NCBI GenBank assembly: GCA_951640165.1
Contig: OX621241.1
Span: 444,001 to 508,000, forward strand
Reading direction: 5' to 3'
Origin: Pseudoips prasinana
Lineage: Eukaryota; Arthropoda; Insecta; Lepidoptera; Nolidae
DNA length: 64,000 nt
Under the pieces are notes generated by a model that was not told the origin of the DNA, searched no databases, and saw nothing but the letters and a program-made list of their open reading frames with translations. Position 1 is the first letter of the stretch. Each line of letters begins with the position of its first letter. Made by a program: the position numbers and the translations under genes. Below are positions 33,045 through 42,830 of this stretch, one piece after another.

Positions 33045-33438
33045 TACATATGTGTGTATTAGATCTACTACTAACCTGTTTAACGCAGTGATTGTCGCCC
33101 AGATCTTGATACAGACAGACGTACAAAGATTTATTTAGATTTATTCTACATTGTAAAGGTATCCTGGTTAGTGAAAGTTGGCAACACTGCCAACGGCTGA
33201 GAGAGAGAACATCGAGACGATATTAATATTCCAAGCGTAGTCACTGATGGCTACTATTAAGGGTCTAGTGCGATTGAAAGGAAAGATGAACCGGATACTT
33301 TATTAAATAAAAGGAATAATTTATTTCCTTATGTAGGTAATAACAAAAATAATTTTGACAGAAAGAAACCTTACCATACAAATATAAATCAAAATTTATT
33401 TGACAGTCAAAAAAGCGTCAATATCTTCGATGTTCTTT

Positions 33439-33690
33439 CTTATTCGTATGGGCAGTGGTTAACCTGGTGTGAGAGTTGTTCAAGCCGTAGACCTCTGTCA
33501 TGGATTAACGAATGTGGTCTAACGATAACAATCGACCGATTTCTTGATGCACCACCGACAGCTTAACGCACAGAGACGTACATGAATTAAACCACTTTGG
33601 CGGTCATCCATCTTTAGAGTGACCACTTGCCTAGGTGCTTTACCTCACGGGCCACTTACAGCTCGGTGAGTACACTGACTATGAGCGACT
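33439..33690 (-). mobile_element. 5S-rRNA-derived SINE
   Basis: The minus strand carries the 5S-like head (GATGGATGACCGCCAAAGTG preceded by the TTAAGCAAC-region equivalent) and a body ending near CCATACGAATAAG. Orientation and length match 4166-4418. Confidence 0.65.
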
Positions 33691-33766
33691 TTATAAGCGT
33701 GGCTATAAGCGGGTTTTCCAGAAGTGTATGGATTGCGAAGGCACGATTGTCACATGCGACGTTCAG

Positions 33767-33946
33767 TGCCTCTAGCCGAGTTCCTGTAGTTTAGTTACTC
33801 GATCACACGTACAGTTTCGTCCCATACATTGAGCACCAGCGCCTCTCGCGGAAACTATTAAGAACTAAAACTCTGGTGCTCAATGTATGGGACGAAACTG
33901 TACGTGTGATCGAGTAAGTACACTGCAGGAACTCGTGCTAGAGGCA
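33767..33946. repeat. ~73-bp inverted repeat, 33-nt spacer
   Basis: Arms 33767-33839 and 33873-33946 pair with few mismatches. The inner ~45 bp (33795-33839) is perfect, including GATCACACGTACAGTTTCGT. No short direct repeat flanks it clearly. It is probably a foldback element or a template-switch duplication. Confidence 0.8.
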
Positions 33947-34059
33947 CAGAATGCAACTGCATCAGGTTATGAATTGGCTGTGTGGTAGGCTGAGAAGAAT
34001 ATCACTACCACATCTCATCCCGTGGGGGGCTTTGCGTACCTTAACCACCATACTGCGAT

Positions 34060-34150
34060 CGCCAAACGGTCTACTAAGCGTGGCGATTATGGCACTGTAT
34101 GCATGTCCAAATAATGGACACAATTCCATCGTGGAGACTCGTGATGATGA
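34060..34150 (+). mobile_element. Fragment of the AKRGDYGI coding repeat
   Basis: The plus strand encodes AIAKRSTKRGDYGTV, aligning with AIANPPAKRGDYGI at 36567-36767. No other conserved part of the frame is seen. Confidence 0.45.
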
Positions 34151-34397
34151 TTACAGAATGGTAGGCTGCGTATACTAACGCTACGCATGAAACTGAACAA
34201 AAACATCGAGAGTCAATTTATACCACACGACTGACGTAAAACTTCAAACATAACTTGCTATGAGAGAAAGAAAGAAAAAAATGTATGCTCGCACCTGTCT
34301 CTCATGCCCCTACAGTAATTATAATAATAAAAATGCCATACTAGCGACGCCACGGCGGCCAGTCTCAATATAGATTAGCCATCTGCTTGGGACATAT

Positions 34398-34603
34398 TAC
34401 AGTGCACAAGTATGTGCGCAAAAACAGGAGCACTGACGGCTTTACGTGCTCTCCGAGGCACGGGGGTATTATACCGCCCTCTCCCAGACTTCGGGCTGAT
34501 CCTAAGAAATTTTTCTTTTTACAGCAGTCCCAAAATCACTTTTGGTTCGACCCGGGATTTGAACCCAGGACCTCGTTCTCTGCGGGTAAACACGCTACTA
34601 GAC
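34398..34603 (-). mobile_element. tRNA-derived SINE, AAGTGATTTTGGG type
   Basis: The minus strand has a B box in CTGGGTTCAAATCCCGGGTC, then AAAAGTGATTTTGGGACTG, a GGGGGTATAATACC-like symmetric segment, and a 3' part with GTGCCTCGGAGAGCACGTAA. A diverged copy is at 41975-42150. Confidence 0.65.
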
Positions 34604-34683
34604 TCCTACAGTAATATACGAAACGTACCTGTCTATTTCTATCTTTACTAACTTATATCTCCCTCTCAATTAATGATAGATAA

Positions 34684-34938
34684 TGACGGGCCTGCTGGCG
34701 TAATTGGCAAATGCTTGATTTTCACGCCGGAGGTCGTGGGTTCGATTCCCAACCAGGACATATATTTGTGTGCATGAACATCTCTGTCTATCCTGAGTCT
34801 GAGTGTAACTATCTATATAAGTATGTATTTACAAAAGAAAAGTAGTATATCAGTCATCTGGTTTCCATAGTACAAGCTCTCTTATTTTGGGATCAGATGA
34901 CCGTGTGTGAATAATATCCCAGTATATTATTATTATTA
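34684..34938 (+). mobile_element. tRNA-derived SINE, TTGGCAAATGC type
   Basis: Near full length: head CTGGCGTAATTGGCAAATGC, B box GGGTTCGATTCCCAACC, body CCTGAGTCTGAGTGTAACTA, 3' core TTTCCATAGTACAAGCTC, and a terminal ATT tail. Confidence 0.85.
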
Positions 34939-35167
34939 ACTTCCGTTCGCTTTACCCTATCGTTCTTTTCGTAACGCTATCGTAACGCATTGGCCAGTTT
35001 ACCCCCAAGTCACGCATGCGTAAAGAAGTTTTACTACAATAATGATTGGCCACAATGTATCACCAGATCATGATTCTTTAATGAGAAGCAATTCTTTTTC
35101 TGATTGTTTCGCTGATTGGTGTGCTCACTGTTTTCAATTTCGTACGCAAAGTAAGCTCCTTAAGTTA

Positions 35168-35284
35168 CTAAGTCGAGTCTCTCAGAAATTAACTCTGGCG
35201 GTCACCCATCTATATACCGACCGTATAGTACATGGTGCTTAACCTCACCGATTATTTACGGCCGGTGAGAGCAACTGGCTACAA
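35168..35284 (-). mobile_element. 5S-SINE head fragment
   Basis: CTGGCGGTCACCCATCTATA and GCTTAACCTCACCG are the complement of the 5S-like head. The 3' body is missing. Confidence 0.6.
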
Positions 35285-35494
35285 TCGTTCCGCGGCACCC
35301 ACTTCGGCTCCTGTTTGAAAGATAAAAATAATTCCTGAATTTTTACTTTTTCATATAAGGCGGAATTATAATAAGCAGTCTACACTAGCAATGGCTAATT
35401 AGACTGCTGAGAAACACGAACAGAAAAATTCTCATAAAACTGTGTACGCGAACGTGGTATTCTAGAGTAATAGTGGCTTTATCAAAGTCAAAGG

Positions 35495-35790
35495 TACTTT
35501 ATTCCGTAAAAATTTTACATTTATGTGCAATCGTCATATTTTTTTTACCCTACCGTGCAGTGCATGACGTGGCAGCTACTGAGAAACACTACCAGAAAAC
35601 TCAGTAGGAATCCTTTTTAAAAATAAAATATACATAAGATTAATTACAGTCATGTGTGTTGACTCAGAACAACTCAATCCCAAGCACTTTTATCACTTAA
35701 ATAATCAGAAATTTTGTAATATGCCCTGCTACACAATTTGGCTTTAATAATTCTTTTAAACTTATTCGTAGACAATTCTCTACTCCAAAA
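35495..35790 (-). mobile_element. LINE 3' end with short C-terminal frame
   Basis: The minus-strand frame FKRIIKAKLCSRAYYKISDY then LSDKSAWD and a stop resembles the extreme C-terminus of many insect LINE polymerases. It is followed by a 3' UTR ending TTTTTACGGAATAAAGTACC. A diverged copy is at 3595-3895. Confidence 0.65.
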
Positions 35791-36143
35791 TACCTACGGC
35801 TAGTAGATAAGTAATAAAAATCTGTAAAATGTTGGGTCGGAATGGTGGGCGCTGCGCCCGCGCCACTATCGGTGCGATACTAAATCGTGTGATAACCTCT
35901 GCCCTGACATCACGCAGATAGCAGCGCACCAATAACACGCTCTACGAAGTGTCCTGATAACACGCAGTCACCTCCGACTCTTGGAAGGGCAATAAGATGC
36001 TAAATTATTGGTGAATACTAATGTACCTACGTATCGGTACATTATTATACAGGGGGACAGCTATTTGGTGAAACAGTGAACGGGACAACAACTCGTTCAC
36101 TGTTCGGTGAAATTGTGGACGCCTTCTAGTTTAATTTTATCTT
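35791..36143. other. No gene seen
   Basis: Contains a degenerate local repeat of ATAACACGC-type words at 35925-35960 and GTTCACTGTT/AACAGTGAAC-type inverted words at about 36075-36105. Confidence 0.4.
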
Positions 36144-36401
36144 TAAAAAAACCAGCCAAGTGCGAGTCGGACTCGCACACGAAAGGTTCCGTACAAGCAA
36201 AAAAAATCAAGTTTCTTGTATGGAGCCCCCTTAAATATTTATTTTATTTTGTTTTTTAGTAGTTGTTGTTATAGCGGCAACAGAAATACATTATCTGTTT
36301 CAATTACAACTGTCTAACTATCACGGTTCATGAGATACAGACAGGCAGACAGACAGCGAAGTCTTAGTCCCGTTTTACCCATTGGGTACGGAACCCTAAA
36401 A
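36144..36401 (+). repeat. GTGCGAGTCGG…TACGGAACCCTAAAA dispersed repeat
   Basis: Starts AGCCAAGTGCGAGTCGGACT, passes GGTTCCGTAC, CTTGTATGGAGCCCCCTTAA, TAGCGGCAACAGAAATACAT, ACAGGCAGACAGACAGCG, and ends GGGTACGGAACCCTAAAAA. I recall this as one of the most abundant short repeats in moths. It has no coding capacity. Diverged copy at 7075-7245. Confidence 0.8.
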
Positions 36402-36513
36402 AGTACCAATAGCCCGGCCGCTGATAGACCGCATTCCTATCGTCTATCATGAGTAGTGCTAAACTAATGTGGGAATATCAGCAATAGTTTCTTAACGATT
36501 GCTATGATGAATG

Positions 36514-36772
36514 TTCATCATCATCATCACTACAGCTAAATAAGTCCACTGCTGGACAAGCCTCCCTCAAGAATCGTCTTGGGGGGATATGCCATAATCG
36601 CCACGCTTGGCAGGCGGGTTGGCGATCGCAGTAAGATGGTCATAGTAATCAGAAGGAAGCTGCTGCCCGTCCTCTGGTAGATATTCCCTCGGGTCGACTT
36701 CTACGCCCCCCACGGGATGAGATGGGGTGATGAGATTCTGATATTTGTCGCCGTCACCACACAGCATGATGA
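36514..36772 (-). pseudogene. Repeat encoding an AKRGDYGI peptide, best copy
   Basis: The minus-strand frame 36567-36767 reads PSHPVGGVEVDPREYLPED, then YYDHLTAIANPPAKRGDYGI and SPQDDS, and then opens into a (GATGAT)n-type tail near 36520. The frame is conserved with 9081-9281, which implies selection on protein in the parent element. It is probably the C-terminal tail of a LINE. I do not recognise the domain. Confidence 0.55.
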
Positions 36773-37000
36773 ATGTTAAGACGGACTAATAGTTAGTTAG
36801 AGAAAGTAATTATTTAACCAATTAGACGATGACGGATGGACGATGAGTGAATAAGACTGACATGAAGAAGGACAGAGGATTACGGAAGGCATGAATTTGA
36901 GCTTAAAAGGGACGCTTGCCAAGCACAAACGTGTATGGATCTACCATAGAATAGAAATAAACGGTAATTGAACTACAGAAAATATATCAACTTTTATTGA

Positions 37001-37169
37001 ATAAAAAATAAAATAAAATAAAAAAGGTTTTTATTCACGTAGACTTTAAAAAAGCGCTTGTAAATAGTCAGAACATGTTTGTAGTAATATAGTTGTATAC
37101 ATTAGATATTATTTCTAGTAACATAGATATTTAGGTACATCTTGTATGAAAACATTTATAAAATTTATC
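37001..37169 (-). mobile_element. Retroelement 3' end, GCGCTTTTTTAAAGTCTACG family
   Basis: Nearly identical to 21407-21570. It ends exactly where the 81-bp palindrome begins. Confidence 0.75.
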
Positions 37170-37336
37170 GGCATCGATCAGGTTTTTTATCGATATTTAA
37201 ATTTTTCGATTTAATTTCGTACAGCGCAAAATTATATTTTTCCACTGTGATGAGGCACAGTGGAAAAATATAATTTTGCGCTGTACGAAATTAAATCGAA
37301 AAATTTAAATATCGATAAAAAACCTGATCGATGCCG
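37169..37336. repeat. 81-bp perfect hairpin, 6-nt loop
   Basis: Arms 37169-37249 and 37256-37336 are exact reverse complements at all 81 positions. The loop is ATGAGG (37250-37255). The first arm begins CGGCATCGATCAGG and is AT-rich. No terminal direct repeats are visible and there is no coding frame. Transcription would yield a long perfect double-stranded RNA. Confidence 0.95.
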
Positions 37337-37404
37337 TCGCATCGTATATGAGACATTCGTACTCTAAATTGATGAGGGATTGTGTGAAGCTAGCAACCAA
37401 TTTA

Positions 37405-37990
37405 AGAAAATACATGATATAAAAAAAAACGACAACAAAGCAAAAGAAGACGAAAAAAGCAAGCCCGGAGTTTCTTTGTGGCTTTCTTCTCCGGGTCGTT
37501 CACCTAGGTAGCTAGAGAAAGCCGCAGGCTAGCTAGGGTAGGCTCCTCAGCGGCGAGGATCGCTTTGGCCCCTTAACGCGTCATCGGTGATCCCGTGCAA
37601 CTGATCACACCTTCTCTTAGAATTCTGTCCTTTTGCTTCAGCGGCCCCCTGAGCTGTGGCCCGAACCCCAAAAGGGTGGCCTCGGGTATTAGTCGTTTAA
37701 TTTAAGCTACTGGTTAAGAACCTTCTGCGCTAGCCAAATGCTCATTGCCGTCAATTCTTTAATTTTAATATTGTACAACTAAATTTCAAAATAATAGATT
37801 AGTAACTTGTTATTTATTTTAGGATTTAAGAAAATATATCTGATAAAACAGACCGCACGGACGGACTAATTATTTTTTTGTAATTTTTATACTGTATTCG
37901 ACTATGTTTATGTACTGCATTGTGAACTTGACAAGTACAAGTCTATGTTAATACCCAAGTGCTGAATAAATTTAATTTAATTTCATTTCA
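37405..37990 (+). mobile_element. LINE C-terminus and 3' UTR, plus copy
   Basis: The first about 110 bp encode a Lys-rich segment then EFLCGFLLRVVHLGS and a stop at about 37515. This is followed by a long 3' UTR with GCTGAATAAATTTAATTT and a TTTCA-type tail. The inverted counterpart at 42263-42830 encodes the same peptide, so the C-terminal frame is real. Confidence 0.75.
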
Positions 37991-38529
37991 TCTAAACGCT
38001 TCATCGACCAGTTCCTTGCACTAGCCATGCACCAGTTCTTTGGTGGTCGCGGCAGTCAAATACTCCTCGATCCATTTTTACACGAGCGGACGTTCCTGGG
38101 ACGACGGTTCTTAAAGTAGAGGACCCTTAAGCACCGTCGCGTCGTCTCAGGAACTTCTCAGAAGACTCCGATGATGAGATCACTACTTACCTAGATCAAG
38201 TGACGACTATTAGAGTAATCTCGTGACGCTATACACAAACCAATCTACCCTACTTGGCCGGGAGCAAGACCGCGAACGCGTCGCAACCACCAGCGTCCTC
38301 CATGACCCTTAGTTTGCATTCGTATCGATGGAATGCCCTCTCAGGTTTCCAATCGGATGAGATCCCCTAATACCGTAGAGCCACACCGACTCACATGCCT
38401 CTCCACATCAGCAATCGCCCAGACTTAAATCAAATCAATCTTTATGTGAAATTTGGTACAAGCCTCGATCACCAATTGGAGTTTCCTCCCGCGCGCATAC
38501 TTAGTTTTCATTATTATATTAAAAAAAAA
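37991..38529. other. No gene seen
   Basis: Moderately GC-rich sequence with no frame or repeat I recognise. Possibly an old element. Confidence 0.35.
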
Positions 38530-38724
38530 AGACAGCGCCTGCTATAGGGAATATAATCCCTGTGTCGCGGGGTATTTACAAACATATAATGGACGGACAC
38601 ATCCAGATTACATCCAGACTCAGAACAACTAATTATGGGTCACACAAGTACTTGTCCGGCGCGGGACGCGAACCCGCAACGGTAAGCGGCGATGCGACTA
38701 TCTTAGCCGCTGCGCCACACGTGC
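38530..38724 (-). mobile_element. tRNA-derived SINE, GTGGCGCA type
   Basis: The minus strand reads CACGTGTGGCGCAGCGGCTA, then a B-box region CGGGTTCGCGTCCCGCGCC. The body ends with GCAGGCGCTGTC followed by a T run (plus-strand A run before 38530). Confidence 0.75.
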
Positions 38725-38829
38725 AGTCAAAATATTGTTAGATGTTTCGACCTCACGCTTACCTCTATTGTCGGGTGAAGCTGTGAAAGGTGTCTAGGCG
38801 AACTATTAACGTCAAGTATTAAAAAACGA

Positions 38830-39365
38830 GTGTGGTTTAGATCACACGACTGAAGTAAAAGTAAGATATATGAAACGTAAGTGGCTATGAGAGAAAGAGA
38901 GAAAGAAAATGTGTGTTCGCACCTCTCTCTCTTGCCCCTAAAGTAAAATAGTAAAGTATAATAATAATAATAGTAATATCTGGGGACAATGTCACACAGA
39001 CCATCCTAGCCCCAAACTAAGCAAAGCTTGTACTTGGGTACCAGGCGACGATATACATACTTATATACATAGAAAACATCCATGACTCAGAAACAAATAT
39101 TCGTGCTCATTACACAAATATTTGCACTTACCGGGATTCGAACCCAGGACCACCAGCTTCGTAGGCAGGACCACTACCAACTAGGCTACGGTGACCGTCA
39201 AATAGTACCGATCCGTATAATAGTAATATATGAAACGTAACTCTGTCTCTCTTTCTGTCTTCACCAACTTATAACTCTAAATAACTCAACTGAAGTTCGC
39301 CTGGCCCGATCACACTTTTCGTAATGCTCTAGTCACGCATTCACCAGCTTACTCCCTTATAAATT
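38830..39365. repeat. Dispersed repeat copy 3, split by a SINE
   Basis: Blocks CACACGACTGAAGTAAAAG and CTATGAGAGAAAGAGAG lie before the SINE. ATATATGAAACGTAACTCTG, GATCACACTTTTCGTAATG and CACGCATTCACCAGC lie after it. Same block order as 32585-32770 and 34212-35040. Confidence 0.7.
38982..39195 (-). mobile_element. tRNA-derived SINE, GGTCACCGTAGCC type
   Basis: Head at 39195 on the minus strand, tail at about 38982. TAATAGTAATAT occurs just outside the tail and again about 25 bp beyond the head, a possible target duplication. Confidence 0.85.
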
Positions 39366-39419
39366 ACCTAAGAAAAACAGGATTACCTAGTTCAGGCACA
39401 CCTGTAACTTTAGTAGCAC

Positions 39420-39515
39420 ATTAAGAAAAATTGTATGTGTAGTTTTATTTTATGTTTAAGTTGTTAAGAATTTTATCTGAAATAAATTATTATTATTATA
39501 TTATTATTATTACAT
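39420..39515 (+). mobile_element. LINE 3' tail with (ATT)n
   Basis: TTATCTGAAATAAATTATTA followed by an ATT microsatellite resembles the terminus of the LINE at 29160-31420. Only the tail end is present. Confidence 0.45.
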
Positions 39516-39571
39516 TATTGGTTAATCTCAGTTAAGGGGTGTCACCGGCGGCGCCGAGATTTCGCCATGTA

Positions 39572-39706
39572 CAGACGCCAGCACATCCAGCTATCCCAAT
39601 CTGTCAAATTTCTTTTATAGATTTTCAACTTTATTACATAAGCATACGGTTCACTTTCAAATGGGGAAATTTGACAGATTGGGGTATCTTGATGTGCTGG
39701 CGTCTG
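39572..39706. mobile_element. 135-bp MITE, TA target, second copy
   Basis: Same length and termini as 32910-33044, with TA at 39570-39571 and 39707-39708. The interior is reversed relative to the first copy, so the two lie in opposite orientation. Confidence 0.85.
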
Positions 39707-41292
39707 TACTATTTTACACTCACACTACAGGAAGGTATTTTACATCTCTATCCATTTTGTATAGTATTCTTATTTAAAGACTCAATAACGTAGTTATTGA
39801 AGTTATACTTCTTTTGGCGCGATGGAGAAAAATGATGAGAGTGAATTTTTACGATGCGCGCGCACACCGACACCAAAAAATTTAACAGCATGACGTTAGT
39901 TCTAGGTGGTATGAAAATTGATTACTATGTTCAAGTTGTATATTAAGAAGTATAACTTCTAACGCGTGTACATAAGTACACACAAGTTTTTTAATATTTA
40001 TAATACTTAGTTAAAGACATGTTTTAATATCTAATTTAATTAGGGTAATGTTGCCAGCTCTTTATTTGCAGGTTACATTTACTATTGGTTGGTAAGTTGT
40101 AAGTATTACTGTTTTCTATATATTCTATTTCTGAAATTGTTTATATCATCTTTTGGGAAATAATATCGTACAGTTACAGGATAAAATTTTATTTTAGTAT
40201 ATAAAAGTATATGCTGATCGAGAGCATATACTTACCAACTTTTTCACATGCATTACTTACATAATAATTATATGCGTCATGTTATCGACTTCATGTAAGA
40301 CAATAATAAGCAATATCTGCTTAGTTCATTCAACTAAAGAATAAAGTTAAAAATAAGGGTACTGATACAAAAACATATTTTAAGAGCCATTTCACGTTTT
40401 CGCGCGAATTTCTAAGATTGGGCTCCTATATTACCATCTTAAGTAATACCCAGAAATTATTGAATACATGTTAAATATGGAAAAATCGTTTTTGTTGACG
40501 TTTAATGTATCACATTTACCAAAAATAATTTGCTTGTTCTGTAGTGATTCATCTCCCACAACCATTTTAATGAAAAATCGCCGCAGAGTCAATTTCAAAG
40601 TCCTGTATCTAGCAATAATACTTATAAACTAAGCTAAAAAAAATACATTCAGCATGAGACATATATTTTATTCGTCGTTTAATGTAACAGATTCTTGAAT
40701 TTTGTTACCATTAATTAGTAAAAAAATAAATCCTTACACCAATTTTAAGTTTTTTTTTTAAATTTCATATTGATTTTTGGTTTAAATAAAGCGTAATTAC
40801 TAAAATAAAATTATACCAAAATAAACTATGTTCTTTGTAGAATCGAATTCTACAGTTTTTTTTTTAAATATTTGCAATTAATTTGTCATAATATCGATTT
40901 GAACATCAGTTTAAACTACAATAAATTACGATACACGAGCGAGTGGGCGCCGATTAGTACGGCGCGCGGCGCGAGCGTAATCATTTTGTGAAATGACTCT
41001 TGCTTCGACATAGTCACGTTATACTGGGGTAGGTGCTTTTTTTCTAAATTTCACATTTTATCAATTTTACTGAGTACTACAATAACTAGCAGATATATAG
41101 TAGGATCAATTTGAAGATTATGAAGCAGTCAAAAGGGGTAAAAATATTTGCTTCACGTACTACAATTATTATGATGATTAGATATGTAATTATAATACTT
41201 GCCATTTATGCCTGTTGAGCCTGTTCCCATCGATTGGGGTCGGCTCGAAGTATGAACGAGCGAGTTTCTTTAATCTGACCTCGGAACCTGAC
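39707..41292. other. No gene seen; long unique AT-rich stretch
   Basis: A 1.6-kb stretch without recognisable repeats. It holds an 11-bp inverted repeat at 40205-40233 and a short GC-rich patch at 40935-40980 with no frame. Confidence 0.4.
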
Positions 41293-41490
41293 TACGTGTG
41301 GCGCACTGGTTAAGGTAATCGCCTGGGCACTCTCGAGTCTCGGGTTCGAGTCCCGCGCAGGACAACTACAACTTGTGTCACACATCAATTTCTGCTCTGA
41401 GTCTGGGTGCCTTGAATTGCATGTTTGTAAAGTCCCCCTCTTTACAGGGAGTTAATTATCTAGTGTGTTTTCATTATGACGTATAAATAC
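41293..41490 (+). mobile_element. tRNA-derived SINE, GTGGCGCA type
   Basis: Head ACGTGTGGCGCACTGGTTAA, B box GGGTTCGAGTCCCGCGC, then CTGCTCTGAGTCTGGGTGCC, CAGGGAGTTAATTATC and an A-rich end. This is the clearest plus-strand copy of the family. Confidence 0.8.
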
Positions 41491-41519
41491 ATTAAAAAAA
41501 CTCATAGAATCCCAGTTTT

Positions 41520-41640
41520 TAGAAAGAAAGAAAGAAATAATTTTATTTTCATAACATTATTAATTTTATCCGTACTGGTATGAAAAATGGCCCTATCTCA
41601 GCTAGTACTGCATTTCTGCAGTGCTGATCTTCCGATAGGG
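41520..41640 (-). mobile_element. Retroelement 3' end with (TTTC)n tail
   Basis: The minus strand reads GTACTAGCTGAGATAGGGCC, then AAAATAAAATTATTTC and a (TTTC)n tail. Related to 27962-28150. Confidence 0.55.
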
Positions 41641-41736
41641 CCAGTAGGTACTGGAAGCGTGATACCAGACGAATTCACATTATCATACTTACTAGCTAAG
41701 AAACTACTATTATAATTAGACCATCTGACAAATAGA

Positions 41737-41928
41737 GAAAGGTTCTCGAGTGGCAACCACGACCCGGAACACGCAGCGTGGACAGGCCCCCTACAAGATG
41801 GACCGATGATCTTGTGAGGAGCGCTGGAACTCGCTGGATGCGGATAGCGCGAGACCGGCAATTGTGGAGATCTTTGGGGAGGTATTTGTCCAGCAGTGAA
41901 CGTCTTTCGGCTGATATGATGATGATCT
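41737..41928 (+). mobile_element. RTE-like LINE 3' fragment
   Basis: Encodes RSVDRPPTRWTDDLVRSAGT, RWMRIARDRQLWRSLG and ends with GCTGATATGATGATGAT. Same C-terminal tail as 10158-10490, plus orientation. Confidence 0.7.
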
Positions 41929-41974
41929 GACAGATAGTATTAGACGTCTGACTACAGCGTTGTTATGGATGTAA

Positions 41975-42150
41975 TGAAAACCGGTACCAACGTCTCAACG
42001 TGCCCGCCGGAGCACGGAGGGGTAGTCCCTCAACCTTTCAGACTCTGATACCAATCCTTGTTTTAATAGGTACAAAGATTTAGTGCGGGAATCAAACCAA
42101 CGACCACTGGACAATAGGCCCGACCAGACGGGTTACATTGCTCGGACATA
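41975..42150 (-). mobile_element. Diverged tRNA-derived SINE, AAGTGATTTTGGG type
   Basis: AACGTGCCCGCCGGAGCACG near 41998 and GCGGGAATCAAACCAACGAC at 42084 sit in the same order as the matching parts of 34398-34603. They are the body and B-box region on the minus strand. Confidence 0.45.
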
Positions 42151-42262
42151 GAGGTTTGGTTATAGTATTATTAGCGTTCATAGTTTTTAAATTGGTTAAA
42201 TTCCAGCACAGGAACTATTTGGTTGACCCATAAATAGATTAGTACCCATAGTAGACCTTCGG

Positions 42263-42830
42263 TTATAATGAAATGAAATGAAATGAAATAATGAAATTTA
42301 TTCAGCACTTGGGTATTAACATACACTTGTACTTGTCAAGTTCACAATGGAGTACATAAACATATTCAAATACAGTATAAAAATTACAAAAATATAATTA
42401 GTCTAAAAAAATTAATATATTATTTGAAATTTAGTTGTACAATATTAAAATTAAAGAATTAAAGGCAATGAGCATTTGGCTAGCGCAGAAGGCTCTCAAC
42501 CAGTAGCTTAAATTAAACAATTAATACCCGAGGCCACCCTTTTAGGGTTCGGGCCACAGCTCAGGGGGCCGCTGAAGCAAAAGGACAGAATTCTAAGAGA
42601 GGGTGTGATCAGTTGCACGGGATCACCAATGACGTGTTAAGGGGCCAAAGCGATCCTCGCCGCTGAGGAGCCTACCCTAGCTAACCTGCGGCTTTCTCTA
42701 GCTACCTAGGTGGACGACCCGGAGAAGAAAGCCACAAAGAAACTCCAGGCTTGCTTTTTTCGTCTTCTTTTGCTTTTTGTTTTCGTTCTTTTTTTTTTTT
42801 TTTTTTTAAATCATGTATTTTCTTACATTG
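42263..42830 (-). mobile_element. LINE C-terminus and 3' UTR, minus copy
   Basis: Inverted counterpart of 37405-37990, encoding KASLEFLCGFLLRVVHLGS and a stop. The poly-T at 42787-42807 corresponds to the A run at about 37422. The outer end carries (TTTCA)n-type repeats complementary to AATGAAATGAAATG. Confidence 0.75.

Larger units (their letters stand above)
34212..35040. repeat. Dispersed repeat copy 2, split by two SINEs
   Basis: Family blocks at 34212-34330 (CACACGACTGACGTAAAAC, CTATGAGAGAAAGAAAG), 34608-34683 (AGTAATATACGAAACGTACC) and 34939-35040 (TTCGTAACGCTATCG). They are separated by a SINE at 34398-34603 and another at 34684-34938. Confidence 0.65.

Noticed and set aside
41293..41365. 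Possible tRNA gene (A and B boxes present)
   Set aside because: The cloverleaf is not closed and a SINE body follows. The same holds for the other A/B-box hits in the window.
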